Shown here: positions 47,682 to 56,290 of the stretch, one piece after another
Numbering within the stretch: the stretch's first letter is position 1
Layout of the letters: each line of letters starts with the position of its first letter
From: Labrenzia sp. VG12
Lineage (GTDB): Bacteria; Pseudomonadota; Alphaproteobacteria; Rhizobiales; Stappiaceae
Direction: 5' to 3'
Length of the DNA: 64,000 nt
Assembly (NCBI RefSeq): GCF_002237595.1
Contig: NZ_CP022529.1
Span: forward strand, 1,240,001 to 1,304,000
The notes under the pieces: generated by a model
Told to the model about the DNA's origin: nothing
Databases searched by the model: none
What the model saw: only the letters and a program-made list of their open reading frames with translations
Position numbers and translations under genes: made by a program

Positions 47682-48769
47682 TGCGGATCGAACTGGTCAA
47701 GCGCAAGGAACACAGCCAGGCGATGCTGCTGCTGTCGCCGTTGATTGCCGTCGGACTGACCGCAATCGCAGCCGGACTCATTTTCTCAATATCCGGCCAT
47801 AACCCGTTCATCGCGCTCTATAAATTCTTCATTGAACCGCTGACGCAGCAATGGTCGCTCGAAGCAACGATCGACAAGGCGACACCGCTCATCCTGATCG
47901 GCTGCGGACTGGCGGTCTGTTATCTCTCGAACAACTGGAACATCGGCGCGGAGGGCCAGTTTGTCATTGGCGCCCTGTTCGGCTCCGCCTTGCCGGTCCT
48001 CTATCCGGAGTTCGAAAATTTCGCCACGCTGCCGCTGATGCTGGTCTTCGGAGCGATCGGGGGTGCCCTCTGGGCCATGATCCCGGCGCTCCTAAAAACC
48101 CGGTTCAACACCAACGAGATCCTCACAAGCCTGATGCTGGTCTATGTCGCCAGCCTTGTCCTGGATTACCTGGTGCGCGGCCCCTGGCGCGACCCGGGAG
48201 GGTATAATTTTCCGGAATCCCGGATCTTCTCCGACGCAGCGACGTTGCCGCAGGTCTTCGGCGGTCTGATGAGCCTGGCGACACCGATCACCATCGTGGT
48301 TGCGCTTGTCCTCGCGCTCGTACTTGCCAGGACACTGAAAGGTTTCGAGATCCGTGTCATGGGCGAAAGCCCACGGGCCGGAAGCTTTGCCGGGTTCTCC
48401 TCCAAGCGTCTGACGATCTTCGCCTTTGCCCTGGCCGGTGCCCTTGCAGGCCTTGCCGGAACCATGGAAGTCTCCGGTTCCCTCAACCAGCTGCTGCCGA
48501 GCATCTCGCCGGGATACGGTTTTACGGCGATCATCGTCGCCTTTCTGGGGCGCCTTAACCCGTTCGGCATCATCGTCGCAGGCTTCGTGCTGGCGCTTTC
48601 GTATATTGGCGGTGAGGCCGTTCAATCCGCCATGGGTGTTTCCAACAAGATCGCAAGCGTGATCCAGGGCCTGCTCCTGTTCTTCGTGCTGGCCTGCGAC
48701 ACGCTCATTCTGTACCGCATCCGCATGGTGTCCCGCCGTGTTCCGACCGGGGAGGCCTCCCATGTTTGA
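47681..48769 (+). CDS. ABC transporter permease (BMP/nucleoside type), first subunit
   Basis: A 362-residue membrane protein with about eight to ten hydrophobic segments, of the BPD_transp_2 family paired with basic-membrane-protein binding proteins. The NWNIGAEGQFVIGALFG motif and EILTSLMLVYVA coupling region are typical of the NupP-like subunit. Its ATG overlaps the ATPase stop. Likely imports purine nucleosides or bases for the xanthine dehydrogenase (inference from context). Confidence 0.92.
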   Translation: MRIELVKRKEHSQAMLLLSPLIAVGLTAIAAGLIFSISGHNPFIALYKFFIEPLTQQWSLEATIDKATPLILIGCGLAVCYLSNNWNIGAEGQFVIGALFGSALPVLYPEFENFATLPLMLVFGAIGGALWAMIPALLKTRFNTNEILTSLMLVYVASLVLDYLVRGPWRDPGGYNFPESRIFSDAATLPQVFGGLMSLATPITIVVALVLALVLARTLKGFEIRVMGESPRAGSFAGFSSKRLTIFAFALAGALAGLAGTMEVSGSLNQLLPSISPGYGFTAIIVAFLGRLNPFGIIVAGFVLALSYIGGEAVQSAMGVSNKIASVIQGLLLFFVLACDTLILYRIRMVSRRVPTGEASHV

Positions 48770-49676
48770 AGCCGTTCTTCTGACCGTTATCACCGCGGCA
48801 ACACCGCTTCTGATTGCCGCCGTGGGCGAACTTGTGGTCGAACGCTCAGGCGTTCTGAACCTCGGTGTGGAAGGCATGATGATCATGGGGGCCGTGGTCG
48901 GGTTTGCCGTTGCCAACCAGACCGGCTCGGGCGCTCTTGGCGTCGTTGCCGCAATAGCCGCCGGCATGGGCATGTCGGCCCTGTTCGGCTTTCTGGTGCT
49001 GGTTCTTGTCACCAACCAGGTGGCCACCGGCCTCGCGCTGACCATTCTGGGCATCGGCTTCTCGGGCCTGATCGGCGAGGCCTTCATTGGGGTTCCGGGA
49101 TTGAAACTGCCTGAACTCTATGTCCCCGGTCTGTCGGACATACCGTTTATCGGGCCGGTTTTCTTCCAGCAGGACGCTATCGTCTATATGGGTTTTGCTC
49201 TTGTGGCACTTGTCGCCTATGTCCTCTTCCGCACCCGTCTTGGTCTGGTCCTGCGAGCTGTTGGTGACAATCACGGGTCCGCCCATGCGCTTGGGTATTC
49301 GGTCATCAGGATCCGTTTCGCGGCGGTTCTGTTCGGCGGAGCCTGTGCCGGGCTCGCCGGAGCCTATCTCTCGCTGGCCTACACACCGCAATGGGTGGAA
49401 AACATGTCGGCCGGGCGCGGCTGGATCGCGCTGGCACTGGTGGTGTTCGCCTCCTGGCTGCCGCTGCGTGTTGTCATCGGCGCCTACTTGTTCGGTGCCG
49501 TCAGTGTCCTGAACCTGCACGCCCAGGCGATTGAAATCGACATTCCGTCCCAGCTGCTCTCCAGCCTGCCGTATCTTGCTACTATTTTGGTACTTGTGCT
49601 GATCTCGGCAAACCGCAGACTGACGCTGGTCAACACGCCTGCCTGCCTCGGCAAGCCCTTCGTTCCCGACCGGTAA
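48762..49676 (+). CDS. ABC transporter permease (BMP/nucleoside type), second subunit
   Basis: A 304-residue membrane protein, partner of the preceding permease (NupQ-like). The RSGVLNLGVEGMMIMGAV segment is the family signature. GGGGAGG precedes the ATG at 48762, and the gene overlaps the previous one by eight bases, indicating coupled translation. An upstream in-frame reading to 48738 would overlap further and is not preferred. Confidence 0.92.
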   Translation: MFEAVLLTVITAATPLLIAAVGELVVERSGVLNLGVEGMMIMGAVVGFAVANQTGSGALGVVAAIAAGMGMSALFGFLVLVLVTNQVATGLALTILGIGFSGLIGEAFIGVPGLKLPELYVPGLSDIPFIGPVFFQQDAIVYMGFALVALVAYVLFRTRLGLVLRAVGDNHGSAHALGYSVIRIRFAAVLFGGACAGLAGAYLSLAYTPQWVENMSAGRGWIALALVVFASWLPLRVVIGAYLFGAVSVLNLHAQAIEIDIPSQLLSSLPYLATILVLVLISANRRLTLVNTPACLGKPFVPDR

Positions 49677-49771
49677 GCCTCCCAGCCACCGGTCAGTCCA
49701 GGCGCCGATGCGATCAGGCGCCGGACGGGTTACAAGATCGCAAAGAGAAGTCAAACCAGAGGGGAAACCAT

Positions 49772-50836
49772 ATGAAGTCTCTTTTGAAAACCACAGTCGC
49801 CGCCCTTGCCTTTGCAGCGGCCGGTTCTGCTGCCAACGCGGCCGACGTCAAGGCATGTTTTGTCTATGTCGGTCCGGTCGGCGATTTCGGCTGGTCCTAC
49901 CAGCACGACCAGGGCCGTCTCGCCGTTGAAGAGAAATTCGGAGACAAGGTCGAAACCGCTTACCTGGAAAGCGTGCCGGAAGGACCGGATGCCGAACGCG
50001 CCATCGAACGGTTCGCCCGTGAAGGCTGCAACATCATCTTCACCACGTCCTTCGGCTACATGAACCCGACCATCAAGGTCGCCAAGAAGTTCCCGGACGT
50101 GAAATTCGAACACGCCACCGGCTACAAGACCGCAGACAACGTCGCGACCTATAACTCCAAGTTCCACGAAGGTCGTTACATCATCGGCCAGATCGCCGCG
50201 AAGCAGTCCAAGTCCGGTGTGGCCGGCTACATCGCATCCTTCCCGATCCCGGAAGTCGTGGCCGGCATCAATGCATTCCTGCTGGGCGCTCAGTCCGTCA
50301 ATCCTGATTTCAAACTGAAAGTCGTCTGGGTCAACACCTGGTTCGACCCGGGCAAGGAAGCCGATGCGGCCAAGGCTCTGATCGACCAGGGCGCCGACAT
50401 CATCACGCAGCACACCGATTCCACTGCACCGCTGCAGGTGGCCCAGGAACGCGGTGTACATGGCTTTGGTCAGGCGTCGGACATGATCAACTTTGCCAAG
50501 GATGCGCAGTATACGGCCATCATTGATGACTGGGCGCCGTACTATATCCATCGGGTCCAGGACGTTCTGGACGGCACATGGGAAAGCGGCAGCTCCTGGG
50601 AAGGTCTGGCGGAAGCCCACGTCGTAATGGCCCCCTATACCAATCTGCCGGACGATGTGGTTGAAATGGCAAAGGCGACCGAAGAGAAAATCAAGGGCGG
50701 CTGGGAGCCGTTTACCGGTCCGATCACCAAGCAGGATGGCAGCGTTGCCGCAGAAGATGGCGTGAGACTGGATGACGGCGCCATTCTCGGCATGAACTGG
50801 TACGTCCAGGGCGTCGACGACAAACTTCCGCAGTAA
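49772..50836 (+). CDS. BMP-family ABC transporter substrate-binding protein
   Basis: A 354-residue periplasmic binding protein of the basic membrane protein (PnrA/BmpA) family, known to bind purine nucleosides. A signal peptide (LLKTTVAALAFAAAGSA, cleavage near ANA-AD) precedes the mature part with VGPVGDFGWSYQHDQG, a conserved ligand-site start. It completes the transporter set ATPase-permease-permease-binding protein beside xdhABC. AGAGGGGAAA is the ribosome site. A terminator follows. Confidence 0.93.
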   Translation: MKSLLKTTVAALAFAAAGSAANAADVKACFVYVGPVGDFGWSYQHDQGRLAVEEKFGDKVETAYLESVPEGPDAERAIERFAREGCNIIFTTSFGYMNPTIKVAKKFPDVKFEHATGYKTADNVATYNSKFHEGRYIIGQIAAKQSKSGVAGYIASFPIPEVVAGINAFLLGAQSVNPDFKLKVVWVNTWFDPGKEADAAKALIDQGADIITQHTDSTAPLQVAQERGVHGFGQASDMINFAKDAQYTAIIDDWAPYYIHRVQDVLDGTWESGSSWEGLAEAHVVMAPYTNLPDDVVEMAKATEEKIKGGWEPFTGPITKQDGSVAAEDGVRLDDGAILGMNWYVQGVDDKLPQ

Positions 50837-50848
50837 CGCGGAAACCAG

Positions 50849-50878
50849 AAAGGCCGGGACCCGTGTTCCGGCCTTTTT
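50849..50878 (+). terminator. terminator after the BMP-type transporter operon
   Basis: A nine-base stem AAAGGCCGG / CCGGCCTTT with a ten-base loop and T5, starting 12 bases beyond the binding-protein stop. Confidence 0.85.
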
Positions 50879-50976
50879 CCTGCCGACCTCTTCAGACCAT
50901 TGGCGGAAACGCCCCACCGGCTCTATCCTGTCATCCGCTTCGCCTCCTGAAAGGGTAATCGACAGACGGGTATCAG

Positions 50977-51924
50977 ATGATCCAAAGACGCGACCTCATG
51001 ATTGCCGCGGCCACCACAGCTGGTGGCGCCTTGCCGGTCCTGAAAGCAGCATCGGCTCAAACAGCAACCGTTTCCGCGTCCCCTACGGGTAGACAGAAAC
51101 AATCGGATCAGTTCGCGCTTGCTTTGGGGGGAGGCGCCGCCAAGGCATTTGCCCACATTCCGATCCTGGAGGCGATGGACGACCTCGGCGTCCGACCAGC
51201 CGAAATGGCAGGCACCAGCATGGGCGCCATTCTGGGCGGGTTCTATGCCAGCGGCATGAGTGGAAAGGACATTCGTGCTTTCACGGTCGAGCTCTTCACG
51301 CGCAAGACCCAACTGTTCCAGAAGCTGTTCCTGAAAGACGGACGGACCTGGTCCTCCCTGTTCGACGTTTCACGGCCCGCGATCATGGACCCTGTCGTCC
51401 TGTTTGAAACCGTGTTTCCGGCAGGCCTCGCCAGTGACTTTTCAGATCTTCAGATCCCCTTGAAAATCATCGCCACGGACTTTTACAGCCAGTCCGAAGT
51501 GGTGCTGGCGGAAGGAGAGGTGTTGCCGGCGATTGCGGCCTCGTCTGCACTTCCCATGTTGCTCACGCCGGTCGATATCGATGGCCGCATCCTCATTGAT
51601 GGCGGTTTCGTCAATCCCACGCCGTTCGATGTCCTGCAGCAGGGGCTCTACCACACGGTCGCCGTGGACGTGACGGGAGCGGAATTCGACACCAGCAAGG
51701 GGCTGCCAAGTGGAATGGAAACCTGGATCGGTTCGTTTTCCATCACGCTGCACTCGCTTGTTGCCGCGAAACTTGATTGCCGGCAACCGGATCTGTTGAT
51801 TGAACCACCCATCGGCCGGTTCAAGACCATGGATTTTTTCAAGATCGAAGACCTGCTTGAGGCTGCGGAACCGGCAGGGGAAACCTTCAAGCGAGGCCTT
51901 TCAACGCTCCTGGAAAAGACCTGA
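50977..51924 (+). CDS. patatin-like phospholipase with Tat-type signal
   Basis: A 315-residue patatin-domain hydrolase. The catalytic Ser-Asp dyad is in AGTSMGAIL (GxSxG) and LIDGGFV (DGG), with the oxyanion loop GGGAAKAFAH. The N-terminus QRRDLMIAAATTAGGALP has the twin-arginine and hydrophobic core of a Tat signal, so export in folded form is likely. Patatins hydrolyse acyl lipids; the substrate is unknown. Monocistronic by context. Confidence 0.85.
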   Translation: MIQRRDLMIAAATTAGGALPVLKAASAQTATVSASPTGRQKQSDQFALALGGGAAKAFAHIPILEAMDDLGVRPAEMAGTSMGAILGGFYASGMSGKDIRAFTVELFTRKTQLFQKLFLKDGRTWSSLFDVSRPAIMDPVVLFETVFPAGLASDFSDLQIPLKIIATDFYSQSEVVLAEGEVLPAIAASSALPMLLTPVDIDGRILIDGGFVNPTPFDVLQQGLYHTVAVDVTGAEFDTSKGLPSGMETWIGSFSITLHSLVAAKLDCRQPDLLIEPPIGRFKTMDFFKIEDLLEAAEPAGETFKRGLSTLLEKT

Positions 51925-52337
51925 CGTCCTACGTGAAGCACAAGACCTCAATGAAAGAACATAATCGCGACCATCGGCAAAACACACATGGCGAAGTCGC
52001 AACAGGTTAAAAATGACGTTGCGTCTTTTTGTATTTAGATGGTCTTAACGGTTCTCGGGTCTAATTTCGCCGATCGTGCGAAAAGGGGTGGGACAGGCTC
52101 AAACACGATCAGGTCGGATTGACCCCCGTTCACGCAAGTTTCGAGAAAGATTGCGGGGCTAAGGTTGGACTGACAGATCAAGACCGGCAATTGAAGGGAG
52201 AGTGGGTCTCCAGGCGATTTCCGATTTAGGCAAACCGGGGGGCACCGGTTCGTCCAGGACAGAGACGATAAACCGGAAAGGGCTATCAGGACGTTCCGTT
52301 GGAGCGTCAATAATCTGTCGTCGGGACGGTTTCGCCA
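51925..52337. other. 413-base intergenic region before the EAL gene
   Basis: Carries a weak hairpin at 52009-52030 and, further on, sequence rich in G and C with no recognisable operator, riboswitch or RNA gene. A minus-strand frame at 52035-52349 lacks family likeness and a ribosome site. Presumably holds the promoter of the EAL gene. Confidence 0.4.
52009..52030 (+). terminator. weak terminator-like hairpin after the patatin gene
   Basis: AAAAATGACG and CGTCTTTTT can pair with one bulged T and a TTG loop, ending in T5. The stem is only four strong pairs plus A-T pairs, so efficiency is doubtful. Confidence 0.35.
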
Positions 52338-54296
52338 ATGCGATTTCAAAATCTATTGCATTTTGGACTTCCAACACTTTGCGCCGGCTTTGCATTGCTG
52401 ATCGGCGTGAATTTCCTCTTTCTGTTTCAAGCACAGACGGAAATGCACCGGTCCTCAGACCGGGAGCTGGCAGTCATGTCCGACGCAAAACGTATCAGCA
52501 CGACCGATACGGAGACACTGATTGCCCGATTTGCCGCCTTGCAGATCCAGAGTGATGCTGTTGCAGCACGCAGAACATACGCAGATTTGCTGGGGCGATT
52601 GAATTCCTGGCCGAACCTGACCTACCGCGAGGTCGTGGGGCAATCCGATTACATCGACGAAAAAATCAACAATATCCGCAAAAGCAGTCAGCGGGTTCTG
52701 CCTTACCTGGACAATCTGTCGGACCACACCGCCACCAGCAACGCCCTGATCATCCTGCAGGGGATCAATATCTCTCTTCAGCAAATCAACCAGATGGTGC
52801 TGCAAGAGGCGGTCCGCCAGTCGGAAGCCGCCCGGGTCGCGTTTCAGTTCCACCAGCTTTTGCAAGGCGGGCTTGTTCTCGCATTCGTTCTTTCCGGCAT
52901 GGGCTGGATAGGCCTTTTGAGCGCGCAAATGTCAGCCTTTCGTCAGCTTGCTGCAACAAGCCGCGAGCATGCCGATGACCTGGCAAAAAAACTCAGTCAC
53001 GACACAGCGACCGGTCTGATCAACCACAATGTATTTCTGGAGCGTGTTCGTGAGGTGGGTTCGAGCCTGTCGGAGGACCAGACCCTCAGTGTCCTGAGCA
53101 TTGATCTTGAAACCCGACTTCCTGCCCATACAAAATTCAGTCAGGCAACCGAAGAAGCCGTGATTGCTGCGACCGCAGACCTCCTGCGACACGCGGCTGA
53201 TCGCCTTGATGCGCCAACTTGCCTTGCCCGATCAGCCGGCAAGGGCTTTCTGCTGATGTGCGTTTCCGAACCCGAAATCGGCCTGCCTGCAGCTGAAATT
53301 GCCAGCCGGATCCATGACATCTTCCTGCGACCTGTGCAGACCCCGCTTGGTTCGTTCCAGATTTCGCCTGCCATTGGCTATGCGAGCTCCTCGTCCCTTG
53401 AAAGAGATCCCGCTGACGTTGTGCGCAACGCCAGTCTGGCCGTCGCCAACGCGGTCGACCATGGCCGGCGCAGGGTGACGGTTTTCGAACCAACGATGCA
53501 GGCGGAGCTCGAGCGCCGCATGATCGTGGAAAACGCCCTGTCGACCGCAATCGACGAGAATGAGTGCCTGCCGCATTTTCAACCGCAGTTCAATCTGACC
53601 ACCGGGCGCATCTTTGGGGTCGAGGCCCTGGCGCGCTGGTACCATTCGGAGCTCGGCTGGATTTCTCCTTCTGAATTCATTCCGATTGCCGAAAACAACG
53701 GTGACATCGTTTCTCTGGGTTGGAAAATCCTCGAGACGTCCTGTTCGGAAGTACAGTTGCTTCCATCAGACCTTTCCTTGTCCGTCAATCTGTCCGTTGC
53801 GCAGATCCTGAGCGATGATGTGGTTGCGATGATGGATGAATGCCTTGCTCGCACGGGACTGCCGGCCAGACGCCTGAAACTGGAAGTCACCGAGGCGACA
53901 CTCATGAATGACCTGAAGCGCATCCAGGCCACATTGACGGAGTTGCGCGCTCTCGGCGTCCGGATTTCACTGGATGATTTCGGCGTCGGCTACTCGGCAC
54001 TTTCCTATCTGACCGATTTCCATTGGGACGAAATCAAGATCGACGGGTCCTTCGCCGGCAAGGCCGTGAAGGACCATAAACAGCGGGATGTCCTCAAGCT
54101 CGTGCTCGGCATTGCCGAGACGATGGGATCGTCTGTGCTGATAGAAGGCATCGAGACCGTCGAACAACGCGACGTTCTGGTCGATCTGGGCTGTAGGAAC
54201 GGGCAGGGCTACCTGTTTGGCGGCCCGATGGCGATCGACGACATCACGACGCTTTTCTTCAACGCCCAGGGTCAGCGCAGCTTCGCTGGCATATAG
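52338..54296 (+). CDS. membrane EAL-domain cyclic-di-GMP phosphodiesterase with degenerate GGDEF
   Basis: A 652-residue inner-membrane signalling protein. Two transmembrane segments (about residues 10-30 and 170-195) flank a periplasmic helical sensor of roughly 140 residues. A GGDEF domain follows with SAGKGF instead of the active-site motif, so it should not make c-di-GMP. The EAL domain is intact: EALARW, VNLSV, KLEVTEATLM, LDDFGVGYSAL, IKIDGSF, IEGIET and QGYLFGGP. It is therefore a predicted phosphodiesterase regulated by its sensor and perhaps by GTP binding to the inactive GGDEF. Confidence 0.88.
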   Translation: MRFQNLLHFGLPTLCAGFALLIGVNFLFLFQAQTEMHRSSDRELAVMSDAKRISTTDTETLIARFAALQIQSDAVAARRTYADLLGRLNSWPNLTYREVVGQSDYIDEKINNIRKSSQRVLPYLDNLSDHTATSNALIILQGINISLQQINQMVLQEAVRQSEAARVAFQFHQLLQGGLVLAFVLSGMGWIGLLSAQMSAFRQLAATSREHADDLAKKLSHDTATGLINHNVFLERVREVGSSLSEDQTLSVLSIDLETRLPAHTKFSQATEEAVIAATADLLRHAADRLDAPTCLARSAGKGFLLMCVSEPEIGLPAAEIASRIHDIFLRPVQTPLGSFQISPAIGYASSSSLERDPADVVRNASLAVANAVDHGRRRVTVFEPTMQAELERRMIVENALSTAIDENECLPHFQPQFNLTTGRIFGVEALARWYHSELGWISPSEFIPIAENNGDIVSLGWKILETSCSEVQLLPSDLSLSVNLSVAQILSDDVVAMMDECLARTGLPARRLKLEVTEATLMNDLKRIQATLTELRALGVRISLDDFGVGYSALSYLTDFHWDEIKIDGSFAGKAVKDHKQRDVLKLVLGIAETMGSSVLIEGIETVEQRDVLVDLGCRNGQGYLFGGPMAIDDITTLFFNAQGQRSFAGI

Positions 54297-54304
54297 GCCG
54301 ACTG

Positions 54305-54330
54305 GCGGCGAACCGTTTAGAACTCGCCGC
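54305..54330. terminator. hairpin between the convergent EAL gene and guanidine operon
   Basis: A seven-base stem GCGGCGA / TCGCCGC with a 12-base loop lies between two convergent gene ends. No T tract on either side, so the termination role is tentative. Confidence 0.35.
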
Positions 54331-54353
54331 AACAGTCACGCGTGCAGTGCAGG

Positions 54354-54575
54354 TCAGCTCGCTCGGTCCGACGGCGACTGTTCTCGCTTCTTGAAGTATC
54401 TCCATGCGGCAAGGCCTCCTGCGATCACCGCAAGCAACAGGACGACATGAAACGGTGAACCGGCGATATGAGCGAGGCCGGACGAGAGGCTTGTCAGTTC
54501 CCCATGCTCTCCAGGATGTGCCAGCGAGGGCAGTGTTGTTGCCATCAAAATGGCAATGGCCAGGGCGGTTTTCAT
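54354..54575 (-). CDS. small HupE/UreJ-like membrane protein
   Basis: A 73-residue protein: a signal peptide ending SLAH, a histidine-containing HPGEHG segment, then SGLAHIAGSPFHVVLLLAV, which recalls the histidine motif of the first helix of HupE/UreJ nickel permeases, and one transmembrane helix with a basic C-terminal anchor (RYFKKRE). It is far shorter than HupE (about 190 residues), so it cannot be a full permease. Its ATG overlaps the stop of the His-rich gene by four bases, and AAGGAGAT lies upstream. A metal-handling role with the guanidine hydrolase is inferred. Confidence 0.65.
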   Translation of the reverse strand: MKTALAIAILMATTLPSLAHPGEHGELTSLSSGLAHIAGSPFHVVLLLAVIAGGLAAWRYFKKREQSPSDRAS

Positions 54576-55036
54576 TCTGAAAAATCTCCTTGGGATTGGC
54601 GCTTGAGAAGAATGTCGAGAAGGTCGATGTCGGACCGCTCGCTGAGCGAGACATAAGTGAAAGTCATGGTTTCCCGCGCCTGGACCATGCTTCCGGGGAA
54701 GGGCATGTAGACCAGGTCTCGCGAGGCAAAAGCCGGCGACGCGGTGCCGATCTGCCAGTTGCTCTCGATCCGGGCGTCTACCAGATGCTGTTCCAGGCCG
54801 TCCTGTCCCTGCCGATGAAAAGGGACACCCGAGAGGCGGAGATAACTTGTCTTGTCTTCTGCTGCCCGGAAGCCGTCGATGAAACTGACTGAAAGGGCCT
54901 GGAGCTCCTCCGCCCGGTCGGACGCAGAGCTGCCATGAACATGCGAATGCAAATGATCGGAAGCAGCATGATTGTGGTCATGCGGATGGTGGTGGTGATC
55001 GTGAGCGTCTTGAGAATGCGAATGACCGTGTCCCAT
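54572..55036 (-). CDS. histidine-rich putative metal-binding protein
   Basis: A 154-residue soluble protein whose first 34 residues contain 15 histidines (MGHGHSHSQDAHDHHHHPHD and HNHAASDHLHSHVHG), a composition typical of nickel, cobalt or zinc storage or delivery proteins such as HypB and UreE tails. The remaining 120 residues form a compact domain that I do not recognise (ending SDIDLLDILLKRQSQ). It starts four bases after the ureohydrolase stop and overlaps the HupE-like gene, so all three are translated together. Nickel delivery to the hydrolase is the favoured inference. Confidence 0.72.
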   Translation of the reverse strand: MGHGHSHSQDAHDHHHHPHDHNHAASDHLHSHVHGSSASDRAEELQALSVSFIDGFRAAEDKTSYLRLSGVPFHRQGQDGLEQHLVDARIESNWQIGTASPAFASRDLVYMPFPGSMVQARETMTFTYVSLSERSDIDLLDILLKRQSQGDFSE

Positions 55037-55040
55037 GACG

Positions 55041-56279
55041 TCACACCACCTCCGGTCCGGCCGGAATGGAAACCGGCTTGTCGATGATCGACTTGTGCGC
55101 GCCCATCTTGCCGTGAGAGACAAGCGTTCCCAGCACATCGACAATCACGCGGGTCGCGAGCAAGGCGGTGATGTCGGAACAGTCATAGGGCGGCGAGACC
55201 TCGACGACTTCGAGACCACAGATGCCCTCCTTGGCGACGAGGGAAACGAGTTCCAATGCTTCGCGGGGCAGGAACCCACCCGGTTCCGGCCAGCCGGTCC
55301 CCGGCACAAAGCCGCAATCAACGCTGTCGATGTCGAACGAGATGTAGACCGCGTCGGCATCCTTCCAGGCAAGCTCCAGAGCACGGGCAGCGGTTTCCGC
55401 CAGACCAAGTTCTTCCACGTCGCGCATGGTGAAGATGTTGGTGTTTCGCTCGCGAGCCACCTCAACCCCTTCGCGTGGGACCTGCCAGCCGCCGATACCA
55501 ATCTGGACGAGGTTCACCGCTGGCACGTTGACCAGGTCCGTTGCGTGGAACCAGGGCGTGGTGTGCATGCGCTCATCCAGGTCCTTTTCCTGAATGTCGA
55601 TATGCCGGTCGAAATGAACGATGCCGATGCGCTTCGAGGTGCACTGGGCAATGCCCCGGACACAGGGGAAGCCGATGGAATGATCCCCGCCGATCATGAT
55701 CGGCAGAGCCCCGGACGACGCGACGTGGGATACCGCCCGCGTAATCTGGTCAAAGGTCTTTTCGATATTGGCCGGGATCGTGAAGATGTCACCAACATCG
55801 CAAAGCGTCATTTGCTCGCGCAGGTCGACACCCATCTCGTAGTTATAGGGCGTGTAAAGCGCTGAGATCTTGCGCACGCCCTGAGGGCCGAAGCGGGTGC
55901 CGGGCCGGTAAGTGGTTCCACCGTCGAAAGGAATGCCGATCACGGCGGCATCATAGGCACCAACCTGCGTCACGTCCTCGATATAGGGAGCCTTCAGGAA
56001 GGTATTGATCCCGGCGTAATGGGGCAGTTCACCTCGCGCGAATGTCGGGATCGATTTGTCGGTCAGACTGTCCGAGCCGGTCAGTCCCATTCGAAGGGCC
56101 CAGGCCTTTTCCTTTTCCCAGGCAGCTGACGGCAACAGGCCTTCCTTTTCGGCAGCCTTCCAGCCTCTGAGTTGCAGCTTGTCGAAGTCCGGATGATGTT
56201 GGCGGCTGGCCGGATCGCGCGTCACGGAGCCTGCTGCCTTGTGATGCGTCTGCGGTCCCGCGACATGAAAAGCGGTCAT
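55041..56279 (-). CDS. gdmH: arginase-family ureohydrolase, probable Ni-dependent guanidine hydrolase GdmH
   Basis: Hydrolyses guanidine to urea and ammonia if the assignment is right. The 412-residue protein has all six dinuclear metal ligands of the arginase fold: His200 (GGDHS), Asp224, His226 and Asp228 (FDRHID), Asp316 and Asp318 (SFDIDS). Unlike agmatinases it has an extension of about 70 residues before the first strand (IGIPFDGG), and tryptophans in HTTPWFH and IGGWQVP. A unique N-terminal extension and a pocket-narrowing tryptophan are the published marks of GdmH. The guanidine riboswitch and transporter upstream agree. ATG 56279 follows TGAGGA; ATG 56291 overlaps the upstream stop. 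Confidence 0.82.
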   Translation of the reverse strand: MTAFHVAGPQTHHKAAGSVTRDPASRQHHPDFDKLQLRGWKAAEKEGLLPSAAWEKEKAWALRMGLTGSDSLTDKSIPTFARGELPHYAGINTFLKAPYIEDVTQVGAYDAAVIGIPFDGGTTYRPGTRFGPQGVRKISALYTPYNYEMGVDLREQMTLCDVGDIFTIPANIEKTFDQITRAVSHVASSGALPIMIGGDHSIGFPCVRGIAQCTSKRIGIVHFDRHIDIQEKDLDERMHTTPWFHATDLVNVPAVNLVQIGIGGWQVPREGVEVARERNTNIFTMRDVEELGLAETAARALELAWKDADAVYISFDIDSVDCGFVPGTGWPEPGGFLPREALELVSLVAKEGICGLEVVEVSPPYDCSDITALLATRVIVDVLGTLVSHGKMGAHKSIIDKPVSIPAGPEVV

Positions 56280-56290
56280 GGAAGTCCTCA

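Noticed and set aside
52035..52349. Minus-strand frame in the 413-base gap
   Set aside because: No Shine-Dalgarno, no recognisable domain, and it overlaps the EAL gene start.
55041..56279. Arginine or agmatine catabolism as the role of the ureohydrolase
   Set aside because: No arginine decarboxylase or polyamine genes adjoin, and the extension, tryptophans and riboswitch point to guanidine.
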